This document shows, in pieces, positions 56,085 to 63,258 of a stretch of 64,000 bases of DNA. The DNA comes from Ruminococcus hominis. GTDB lineage: Bacteria > Bacillota > Clostridia > Lachnospirales > Lachnospiraceae. Location: the NCBI RefSeq assembly GCF_014287355.1, contig NZ_JACOPE010000001.1, positions 558,001 to 622,000 of the forward strand, written 5' to 3'. Both the position numbers and the translations under genes were made by a program. Under the pieces are notes generated by a model, which saw nothing but the letters and a program-made list of their open reading frames with translations, was not told the DNA's origin and did no database searches. Each line of letters begins with the position of its first letter. Position 1 is the stretch's first letter.

Positions 56085-56934
56085 AAGAGAATTCAAGTCC
56101 TATTTCCAGTCTATGGTGGGATGTGTTTTTGTTGCATTTCTCGTTGCATTTACGGGAATCTATTTTACCGCATATAATTTGAACGCAGGATATCCGTATT
56201 TTTCTTATACATTGTCTGGCTCGCTGATCGTATTTATTGTAGGGATTCCGCTTATCACGATGAGAAGCTTTGCGGAGGAAAGAAAAAACAAAACAGATCA
56301 GTTGTTGTTAACGGCACCGGTGAGTCTTACAAAGATTGTGTTAGGAAAATATTTGGCAATGATTTCAGTTGTCGCAATCCCAAATCTTATCTTTTGTCTC
56401 TTTCCGCTATTGATCAAGATGAATGGAACAGCATACTTAAAGACAGATTATATTTCAATCGGAGTCTTTTTCCTTCTGGGATGTGTTTATGTAGCGATAG
56501 GGATGTTTATGTCAGCATTGACAGAGAGCCAGATGATTGCATTTATCACAACATTCGGACTTTTATTGATATTATATCTGTGGAACGGAATCATCGGATT
56601 TCTCCCATCCTCTGCGATTGGTTCGCTGATCGGCTTGATTGTTGTTTTCACGCTCATAATTGCTTATGTTTATCATATGACAGAAAACTGGATGCTTAGT
56701 GCGGTTTTAGAAGCGCTCGGTATTGTAGCGAGTGTTGCTACATACATTGTGAAATCCAGTTTATTTGAAAACCTGTTAACAAAAATACTCGGAAAGCTTG
56801 CATTGGCAGACGTATTTACGGATATTACGAATAATCATATTGTTGATATTACAGGAATTGTACTGTATTTGTCTGTAATTGCGATATTTATTGTTCTGAC
56901 GATACAGGCAATCCAGAAGAGACGTTGGAGTTAG
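56068..56934 (+). CDS. ABC-2 type permease (GldF-like)
   Basis: 288 residues with six hydrophobic segments (about 17-37, 50-70, 98-120, 133-155, 163-185 and 258-280). The N-terminus LAIYKREFKSYFQSMVG is the usual ABC-2 permease entry helix. With the ATPase and the next gene it should form an exporter. The substrate is unknown; relation to gliding in Bacteroidetes is by homology only. Confidence 0.88.
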   Translation: MLAIYKREFKSYFQSMVGCVFVAFLVAFTGIYFTAYNLNAGYPYFSYTLSGSLIVFIVGIPLITMRSFAEERKNKTDQLLLTAPVSLTKIVLGKYLAMISVVAIPNLIFCLFPLLIKMNGTAYLKTDYISIGVFFLLGCVYVAIGMFMSALTESQMIAFITTFGLLLILYLWNGIIGFLPSSAIGSLIGLIVVFTLIIAYVYHMTENWMLSAVLEALGIVASVATYIVKSSLFENLLTKILGKLALADVFTDITNNHIVDITGIVLYLSVIAIFIVLTIQAIQKRRWS

Positions 56935-56946
56935 GAGGTTCGGGCT

Positions 56947-58392
56947 GTGGAAAAGATTAAGAAATTATTTCAGACAACAGGAACGAAACAAGGCTCATTT
57001 AGCATAGGAGTAACGGCAATTGTAATAGCGATTGTAGTAGTTACGAACATGATTATAGGCCAGTTACCTGAAAAATATCGAAATATTGATGTGAGCAGCA
57101 CAAAAATATATGAAATCAGTGATACAAGTAAAGATTTGCTGAAAGAACTGGATCACAAAGTAACATTGACAGTACTGGCTGTGAAGGATGAGACAGATGA
57201 TCGTATTACAACATTTTTAAGTAAGTATGCAGGACTTTCAAAAAATGTTTCTGTAAAATGGATTGACCCGGTGCTGCATCCGTCTGCATTGACAGAGAAT
57301 AATGCAGAAAAAGATACAATTGTTGTAAAATGTGAAGACACAGGAAAAAGTACGACAGTAGCATTTAGTGACATCATCGTGCAGGATATGTCATCCTATT
57401 ATTATACAGGAAGTGCATCGGAGTCAGAGTTTGATGGAGAAGGTCAGCTGACAAGTGCAATCAATTATGTGACAAGTGATGCCAGCCAGACGGTTTATAG
57501 AACATCTGGGCATGGAGAGTCTACATTTTCAACAACAATATCAGATTTAATGAAGAAGAACAATTATAATGTAGAGGAATTGAATTTGGTTATGAATACA
57601 GAAATCCCGGATGACTGTGACCTTCTTATGATGTATGCACCGACAAATGATCTGTCACAGGAAGAGGCGGACGTCTTGAAGAATTATCTGAAGTCAGGCG
57701 GTAAAGTGATGCTGATTCTTGGAGATACAACTTCAGAGCAATTGCCGAATTTAATGGGTATTTTATCTGATTACGGAATGAAAGAAGCTGATGGATATAT
57801 CGCAGATCCAAAGCGTTGCTATCAGGGAAATGCATATTATCTCTTCCCACAATTATCTGTGTCCGGGGACTTGGCAAATGGAATTTCATCTCAGATGGTT
57901 CTTCTTGCAAATACACACGGTCTGGAATTGAGTGACCCTGCAAGAGATACGATTTCAGTAAATGCATTTATGTCTACAACAAATAATGCATATGCGGTGA
58001 CGGAGGATGCGCAGACAGAAGGCAGTTATACACTTGGAGTTGTCGCGACAGAGAGTATCAGTAAGGATGATGGAGATGATACCAAGGACGAAAATAGTAC
58101 AGATGACAGTGAGACACGAAAGAGCCGTCTGACAGTGATTTCTTCAGCAAGTATGATTGATTCTCAGATTACAGATGCATTTACGACATTAGAAAATACA
58201 ACATTATTTATGAATGCAGTGACAGCAAACTTTGATGGTGTCAAAAATATTTCCATTGAGCCAAAAAGTCTTTCCGTAGAATATAATACAGTGCAGCATT
58301 CAGGTCTTTTGAGTCTGCTGGTAATCTTCGGGGTTCCAATCGTACTTTTGATTGGTGGATTTTCAGTATGGTATCGCAGAAGAAAAGCGTAA
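56947..58392 (+). CDS. GldG-like ABC-associated membrane protein
   Basis: 481 residues: one N-terminal transmembrane helix (about 20-40), a large extracytoplasmic ABC_transp_aux domain (about 50-400, with YRTSGHGESTFSTTISDLMKK), and a C-terminal transmembrane helix (about 456-473) followed by YRRRKA. A Ser/Asp/Thr-rich segment near 380 is a flexible loop. The start is GTG 56947 with TTAGGAGG upstream. It probably acts as the extracellular partner of the GldF-like permease. Confidence 0.85.
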   Translation: MEKIKKLFQTTGTKQGSFSIGVTAIVIAIVVVTNMIIGQLPEKYRNIDVSSTKIYEISDTSKDLLKELDHKVTLTVLAVKDETDDRITTFLSKYAGLSKNVSVKWIDPVLHPSALTENNAEKDTIVVKCEDTGKSTTVAFSDIIVQDMSSYYYTGSASESEFDGEGQLTSAINYVTSDASQTVYRTSGHGESTFSTTISDLMKKNNYNVEELNLVMNTEIPDDCDLLMMYAPTNDLSQEEADVLKNYLKSGGKVMLILGDTTSEQLPNLMGILSDYGMKEADGYIADPKRCYQGNAYYLFPQLSVSGDLANGISSQMVLLANTHGLELSDPARDTISVNAFMSTTNNAYAVTEDAQTEGSYTLGVVATESISKDDGDDTKDENSTDDSETRKSRLTVISSASMIDSQITDAFTTLENTTLFMNAVTANFDGVKNISIEPKSLSVEYNTVQHSGLLSLLVIFGVPIVLLIGGFSVWYRRRKA

Positions 58393-58431
58393 TTACAAAT
58401 TAAAATCTGAATAGAAAGAAAGGCGTGCCGT

Positions 58432-59343
58432 ATGGATAAAAAGAAAAAGCAGATGTGCATACTTTGTGGCGTGTTACTTCTCTTGCTGATAGTATATTTT
58501 GGAATTCAGACAATGATAAAGCATCAGGAGAAGAAAACAAAGGAAGAAAAAGAAGCATCGACAATTTATATAACAGATGTAGAAGATGTGTCTCTGATTA
58601 ATTACGATGTCGGAGAAGGGACGCAAACATTTGAAAAACAGGATGGAAACTGGGTCTATGTAAAAGACCCGGATTTCCCGTTAGACGAGAGCTATCCAGA
58701 ACAGATTGTAGAAACCTTTGGAAAGTTGAAAGCAGAACGTGAGTTGGAAGACGGAGATGAGCTTGCAGATTATGGTCTGGATGACCCGGCTTATCGGATT
58801 CAATTGACAGATGAAAATGGAGATAAGACATCGGTTTATTTTGGAAATGATTCCGGGGATGATTCATATTATGTAACGGTGGATGATACAAAGAAGGTCT
58901 ATACAGTAAACAGCGAGGTACTCCAGGATTTACAGCATAGTCTGGAAGATATGGCGAAGTTAGATGAATACCCGACGATTGGAAGCGGTAATCTTAAGAA
59001 AGAAGTCATTACACAGAACGGACAGACAACCACATATGATTCGGAAAATGATGATGATACCGAGAACATCGCAGCGGTAGCAGGAGGACTCGGAGTAGTG
59101 AGTCTGGATAAAGTTGCGGATTATTCCGTGGAAGACGAGCATTTGTCAGAGTATGGGCTGGATGAAAAATCCAGAATTACAGTAGAAGCAACCTATTCAG
59201 AAGAGAAAAAAGAAAAGGTGCTGACTCTTTATATTGGAAAAGAGGATGGCAGTGGAAACCGTTATGTGATGATCAACGATTCAAAGATTGTATATTTGAT
59301 TTCAACAGAAATATGTAACAACATTTTGAATGTAGAGGATTAA
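58432..59343 (+). CDS. DUF4340 domain protein
   Basis: 303 residues: a single N-terminal membrane anchor (about 7-24), then an acidic extracytoplasmic region with two similar beta-rich DUF4340 modules (each with the LxxYGLDDP or LSEYGLDEKS signature: ELADYGLDDPAYRIQLTDENG, and HLSEYGLDEKSRITVEAT). The family is regularly found next to gldG-like genes; its function is unknown. It is the last gene of the export unit. Confidence 0.85.
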   Translation: MDKKKKQMCILCGVLLLLLIVYFGIQTMIKHQEKKTKEEKEASTIYITDVEDVSLINYDVGEGTQTFEKQDGNWVYVKDPDFPLDESYPEQIVETFGKLKAERELEDGDELADYGLDDPAYRIQLTDENGDKTSVYFGNDSGDDSYYVTVDDTKKVYTVNSEVLQDLQHSLEDMAKLDEYPTIGSGNLKKEVITQNGQTTTYDSENDDDTENIAAVAGGLGVVSLDKVADYSVEDEHLSEYGLDEKSRITVEATYSEEKKEKVLTLYIGKEDGSGNRYVMINDSKIVYLISTEICNNILNVED

Positions 59344-59470
59344 GAAACATTTTCAGTGTGTTAAAAAGCAGCGTGGCAAATGTTTTAAGAAACATTTTAG
59401 AAATAATTTATTGACTTTCAGTTAAAAAGAGAGGAAAATGTCCTTCTATAGGAAAGCGAGGTTGAAATCA

Positions 59471-59878
59471 ATGAGAGATAAAATGATGCGGTTTTTGCAG
59501 GGAAGATATGGAGTGGATGCATTGTCAAAATGCTTACTGGGAATTGGATTGATAGCCGTGATACTGGCAGGATTTTTTGGAGGAAAGGCTGCAGGAAATA
59601 TATTGTATATCCTTGGCTGGGCTGCAATCATTTATTGCTATTTTCGTATATTTTCAAAAAACATAACAAAACGTTATGCGGAGAATCAAAAATATCTCGC
59701 AAAGACATATAAGCTTCGTAGTTTTTTCTACAAGCAGAAAGAACTGATGAAACAGAGAAAAGTTTATCATATTTATAAATGTCCGAGTTGTAAGCAGAAA
59801 ATCCGTATTCCGAGAGGGAAAGGAAAGATTGAGGTGCGTTGCCCGAAGTGTGGAACGACATTTATAAAGAAAAGCTGA
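59471..59878 (+). CDS. Small membrane protein with C-terminal zinc ribbon
   Basis: About 135 residues, function unrecognised. Two hydrophobic segments (about 16-33 and 37-54), a basic linker with many Lys/Arg/Tyr, then a zinc ribbon CPSCKQKIRIPRGKGKIEVR-CPKCG with two CxxC pairs. The ribbon type is that of DUF/zinc-ribbon proteins binding nucleic acid or metal. The start may instead be ATG 59438 (146 residues), which has GAGAGG three bases upstream; I prefer 59471, with GAGG nine bases upstream. Confidence 0.65.
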   Translation: MRDKMMRFLQGRYGVDALSKCLLGIGLIAVILAGFFGGKAAGNILYILGWAAIIYCYFRIFSKNITKRYAENQKYLAKTYKLRSFFYKQKELMKQRKVYHIYKCPSCKQKIRIPRGKGKIEVRCPKCGTTFIKKS

Positions 59879-59904
59879 TGTATAAGTGAATTATGAGAAC
59901 ATTG

Positions 59905-59938
59905 GAAAACGGTGCCAAAGATTATTGGTGCCGTTTTC
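59905..59938 (+). terminator. Terminator after the zinc-ribbon gene
   Basis: A perfect 14-base-pair stem GAAAACGGTGCCAA with TTGGTGCCGTTTTC, six-base loop AGATTA. The T-run is short. Confidence 0.75.
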
Positions 59939-59946
59939 TAAAATTA

Positions 59947-60073
59947 TGATATAATGAGCGAAAAAGAAAAGGAAGCGACGCCGCAGGCGGCATTTACTTT
60001 TCTTGAGCCATTAGTGAGCGAACAGTCTGCGAAGCAGACGGTAGAGCGTGTAAGCGCGGGTTCGTGATATAAT
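59947..60073 (+). repeat. Structured 118-base element between two TGATATAAT copies
   Basis: TGATATAAT occurs at 59947-59955 and again at 60065-60073. Between them lie an outer stem AAGAAAAG/CTTTTCTT holding GCCGC-AGGC-like pairing, a perfect hairpin GTCTGC-GAA-GCAGAC, and three copies of GAGCG. It is more GC-rich than the surroundings. The second TGATATAAT can serve as an extended -10 for the J-domain gene. Origin unknown. Confidence 0.6.
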
Positions 60074-60106
60074 AAATTACAAATGCGGTAGAAACGGAGA
60101 AAAGAG

Positions 60107-60844
60107 ATGATAGATCCATATCAGATACTTGGGGTGTCGCAAGATGCGTCAGAAGATGAGATAAAAAAAGCATATCGTTCGTTGAGCAGAAAGTATCATC
60201 CGGATGCGAATATTAACAATCCAAATAAAGAAGAAGCAGAAGCTAAATTCAAGGAAGTGCAGCAGGCATATCAGAAGATTATGGATGAGCGTGCAAGAGG
60301 ATATTCTGGAGGTGGCACATACGGGAATGGAAGTCCGTTTGGCAATACATATGGGGATCCGTTTGGCGGCATGTATGGCAATCCATTTGGCGGTGCATAT
60401 CAGGGCAATCAAGGTGGAGCAGGTGCTTCGGGAGAGTCAGAGACAGACATGCATCTTCGTGCAGCGGCAAACTATATTCAAAGCGGACATTTTGCAGAAG
60501 CATTGAATGTATTAGATGGAATTAAAGAAAGAAGAGCATTGTGGTATTTTTACAGTGCGTCGGCAAATTCCGGAGTTGGAAATAATGTGACCGCACTCGA
60601 ACATGCACAAAAAGCGGTAGAATTGGAACCGAATAACCTGCAGTACCAGATGCTGTTGCAGCGTCTCCAAGGTGGCGGAGGCTGGTATCAGCAGAGACAG
60701 GGAATGTATGGATATCCTGTCGGTACAGGAGATGCCTGTATGAAGGCTTGCATAGCAACGGCATTGTGTAATCTGTGTTGCGGTGGAGGGTGCTGTTATG
60801 TGCCAATTTCTCCGGGCGGAGGTTACGGTGGAAGATTTATGTAA
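60107..60844 (+). CDS. J-domain protein with TPR and cysteine-rich tail
   Basis: 245 residues. An N-terminal J-domain (about 3-68; [20 protein letters not shown], with HPD at 31-33) is followed by a Gly/Asn-rich linker of repeated GNPFGG-type units (about 70-110), a TPR-like helical part (about 118-190; [19 protein letters not shown]) and a cysteine-rich end ([22 protein letters not shown]). It lacks the DnaJ zinc-finger and substrate domains, so it is not the chaperone DnaJ but a dedicated co-chaperone. The Cys-rich tail could bind metal or be acylated. Confidence 0.85.
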   Translation: MIDPYQILGVSQDASEDEIKKAYRSLSRKYHPDANINNPNKEEAEAKFKEVQQAYQKIMDERARGYSGGGTYGNGSPFGNTYGDPFGGMYGNPFGGAYQGNQGGAGASGESETDMHLRAAANYIQSGHFAEALNVLDGIKERRALWYFYSASANSGVGNNVTALEHAQKAVELEPNNLQYQMLLQRLQGGGGWYQQRQGMYGYPVGTGDACMKACIATALCNLCCGGGCCYVPISPGGGYGGRFM

Positions 60845-60848
60845 CTAA

Positions 60849-60861
60849 TAGGGACGGAGTT
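60849..60861 (+). repeat. Half copy of hairpin repeat family 1
   Basis: AGGGACGGAGTTT matches the left arm of the family exactly, followed by AGAGCCAGTTGGCTTT, but no right arm AAACTCCGTCCCT follows. It looks like a decayed or partial element. Confidence 0.6.
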
Positions 60862-60950
60862 TAGAGCCAGTTGGCTTTCTATTTGTATATTTTGCCAAAG
60901 AATCTATAGATACTAAATGTGGATTTGTAAGACTTTTTTTGAAGAAAGTA

Positions 60951-61033
60951 TTTACAAACCACATAAAACAATATATAATACAAACATAAACCACATAAAA
61001 CGATATTGCAAAACAGAATAAACCACATAAAAC
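60951..61033 (+). promoter_or_regulatory. rhaD promoter with three 32-base-spaced repeats
   Basis: Promoter: TTTACA at 60951-60956, 17-base spacer, TATAAT at 60974-60979. The 13-base repeat AACCACATAAAAC occurs at 60957-60969, 60989-61001 and 61021-61033, exactly 32 bases apart. The first lies inside the promoter spacer, the others after the expected transcript start, as in a cooperative repressor array. The spacing units also share a weaker ATA-rich second part. Confidence 0.75.
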
Positions 61034-61076
61034 AACAAATAGCGTGGCTGCATAAATATAAGGAGGAACAGGTACT

Positions 61077-61910
61077 ATGAAAATTTTAGATTCAAAATTC
61101 GTACAGGACTTTATTAAAATGGCAAATGATGGTTATCTTCAGGGATGGCATGAGAGAAATGGTGGAAACTTAAGCTATCGTTTGAAACCGGAAGAGGTTG
61201 AGATGATCAGACCTCGTTTGAATGCACCGGGAGAATGGACAGCTATCGGAACAGAAGTACCTGGATTGGCAGGAGAATTCTTCCTTGTGACAGGAAGTGG
61301 TAAATACTTCAGAAACATTATTGTAGACCCGGAAGTGTGTCTTGCAATCATCGAATTGGATGAGGCAGGAGTTAATTACAGAATTCGTTGGGGATTGGTA
61401 GAAGGTGGAAGACCTACAAGCGAGCTCCCGACTCATCTGATGAATCATGAAGTAAAGAAAAAACTGACAAATGGAAGACATCGTGTTATTTACCATGCAC
61501 ATACAACAAATACAATTGCACTGACATTTGTTCTTCCATTGGATGATCAAGTATTTACAAGAGAACTTTGGGAGTCAGCAACAGAGTGTCCGGTTGTATT
61601 TCCGGACGGAGTAGGTGTAGTAGGCTGGATGGTTCCGGGAGGAAGAGAGATTGCAGTTAAGACAGCAGAACTGATGAAAAAATACGATGTAGTTATATGG
61701 GCTCATCATGGTATGTTCTGCTCAGGAGAAGATTTTGACCTAACATTTGGTTTGCTTCACACAGTAGAAAAATCTGCTGAGATTCTTGTTAAGATTCTTT
61801 CTATGTCACCCAAGAAACTTCAGACAATCACACCGGATAACTTCCGCTCATTGGCTAAAGATTTCAAGGTAAGCCTTCCAGAAGAATTTTTATATGAGAA
61901 AAAGAAATAA
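61077..61910 (+). CDS. rhaD: Rhamnulose-1-phosphate aldolase
   Basis: Zinc class II aldolase that splits L-rhamnulose 1-phosphate into dihydroxyacetone phosphate and lactaldehyde. 277 residues matching E. coli RhaD throughout: GWHERNGGNLSYRL, FLVTGSGKYFRNI, the LWGL-like WGLVEGGRPTSELPTHL, zinc His in YHAHTTNTIALT, and VVFPDGVGVVGWMVPG. No isomerase, kinase or transporter of the pathway is in the window, so it is an orphan, or acts with genes elsewhere. The promoter is strongly patterned (see upstream feature). AAGGAGG precedes the ATG. Confidence 0.92.
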   Translation: MKILDSKFVQDFIKMANDGYLQGWHERNGGNLSYRLKPEEVEMIRPRLNAPGEWTAIGTEVPGLAGEFFLVTGSGKYFRNIIVDPEVCLAIIELDEAGVNYRIRWGLVEGGRPTSELPTHLMNHEVKKKLTNGRHRVIYHAHTTNTIALTFVLPLDDQVFTRELWESATECPVVFPDGVGVVGWMVPGGREIAVKTAELMKKYDVVIWAHHGMFCSGEDFDLTFGLLHTVEKSAEILVKILSMSPKKLQTITPDNFRSLAKDFKVSLPEEFLYEKKK

Positions 61911-61921
61911 TTGATCCAAAC

Positions 61922-61977
61922 AGGGACGGAGTTTTCTGGCTTTTTTCGTAGAAAAAAAGCCAGAAAACTCCGTCCCT
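61922..61977 (+). repeat. Perfect 25-bp hairpin repeat, family 1 copy C
   Basis: 61922-61946 is the exact reverse complement of 61953-61977, with six-base loop CGTAGA. Core AGGGACGGAGTTTTCTGGC with T-run. It probably also terminates rhaD. An extended -10 TGGTATAAT begins just after it (61981-61989) and can serve the next gene. Confidence 0.92.
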
Positions 61978-62017
61978 ATGTGGTATAATAAAATATCAAA
62001 ACATCTTGGAGGAATAA

Positions 62018-63070
62018 ATGAAAACAAAGAGGTTGGATCAATTACAATTTTTAAGATTTATTGCATTTGGATTTATATTCCTTTTTCACGCATTTGGAAC
62101 TAATCTGGAACCATACTTATATACAACGAATGCAGCCTATGCAATGGTAAGCTTCTTCTTTATATTATCAGGATTTGGTTCGGGATATTCGTCAGCAGAC
62201 AGAAGAGAGAAACCGACAGTGAAAGCAGTTTGCTATCATTTGTGGAAAAAAATAAAGAAGATTTATCCATTATTGTTTGTAACAACTATTTACTTTGTAT
62301 TACAGTCCGACTTGCCACAGGCAATCAATACAGGAAATTTGGAATTGTTGAAAGAAAACGGATGGAATTTAATGAAATGCCTTCTTATGATTCAATCTTG
62401 GGGAAATCCGTTTCTTTTTTATAATGGTGTTACATGGTTTATATCTACAATTTTATTTTTGTATCTCTTTGATCTGCCGGTAAGATATTATTTAGATAAG
62501 GCTCATGAAAAGAAAAATGAGAAGACAATACTTATATCATTGAGTGTGGTTTTAGCAATTGCAATTTTCGCGATAGCAACCTTAGCAAAAAACAGAGCAG
62601 ATATCGGATATTGCCTCTATGCATTTCCACCATCACGAGTATTAGAATATTTGCTGGGAATGTGCATGGGAAGATGCTTGTATCGAATAAATAGTGAGAG
62701 GAAGTCAGATGGAAATATTGTTGTGTTTACGATATTAGAAGGCATTGCATTACTTTTATGGGTGGTATTATTTACACTTCCAATCCCGGTTAATTCATAT
62801 AGCATGCAGACATATTGGCTTATACCAAATGTTTTTGTATTAATCATTATGGCAATTGGAATGGGAGGATTCTCGAAGCTGTTTAGCATGAAACTGCTGA
62901 AGGGTGCAGGAGATATAAGTATGGAATGCTATTTGCTGCATCAACCAGTATTGATGACATATATGGCATTCGTTCAGATGGAAAATACAGTAAAAGGGAC
63001 GTTATTTTATATCATATTTAATCTAGGATTTATAATGCTTTTAGCATCGATGATTCATAAAAAGCAGTGA
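62018..63070 (+). CDS. Acyltransferase family 3 membrane protein
   Basis: 350 residues, about ten hydrophobic segments. It shows the acyltransferase-3 start RLDQLQFLRFIAFGFIFLFHA, with the conserved His, and the FFFILSGFGSGY motif. Members O-acetylate cell-surface polysaccharides or other envelope sugars. Gene order suggests a single-gene transcript with its own extended -10, bounded by hairpin repeats on both sides. Substrate unknown. Confidence 0.88.
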   Translation: MKTKRLDQLQFLRFIAFGFIFLFHAFGTNLEPYLYTTNAAYAMVSFFFILSGFGSGYSSADRREKPTVKAVCYHLWKKIKKIYPLLFVTTIYFVLQSDLPQAINTGNLELLKENGWNLMKCLLMIQSWGNPFLFYNGVTWFISTILFLYLFDLPVRYYLDKAHEKKNEKTILISLSVVLAIAIFAIATLAKNRADIGYCLYAFPPSRVLEYLLGMCMGRCLYRINSERKSDGNIVVFTILEGIALLLWVVLFTLPIPVNSYSMQTYWLIPNVFVLIIMAIGMGGFSKLFSMKLLKGAGDISMECYLLHQPVLMTYMAFVQMENTVKGTLFYIIFNLGFIMLLASMIHKKQ

Positions 63071-63081
63071 AGCAGATAGAG

Positions 63082-63157
63082 TGAACCAGATAGGGACGGG
63101 GATTAATGGCTCTTTTGCGAGCAAAAGAGCCATTAATCCCCGTCCCTATCTGGTTCA
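63082..63157 (+). repeat. Perfect 35-bp hairpin repeat, family 1 copy D
   Basis: 63082-63116 is the exact reverse complement of 63123-63157, with loop GCGAGC (the reverse complement of the copy A loop). Core TAGGGACGGGGATTAATGGC; the outer arms TGAACCAGA and TCTGGTTCA extend the stem. Lies just after the acyltransferase gene. Confidence 0.92.
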
Positions 63158-63258
63158 TGATATTATGAAAATAAAAAACGGAATTTATAGAGAAAAGCAC
63201 ATGTCAAAGAAGCTTTGCGTAACTGTATATTTCAAATGTATAAAGGGAGGCGAATGAG

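Noticed and set aside
60957..61033. Three regularly spaced repeats resembling a small CRISPR array
   Set aside because: Repeats are 13 bases with 19-base gaps that are themselves partly similar, they overlap a promoter and -10 box, and there are no cas genes. Operator sites explain them better.
61077..61910. Fuculose-1-phosphate aldolase (FucA) as product
   Set aside because: Length (277 against about 215) and the motifs GWHERNGGNLSYRL and VVFPDGVGVVGWMVPG match RhaD rather than FucA.
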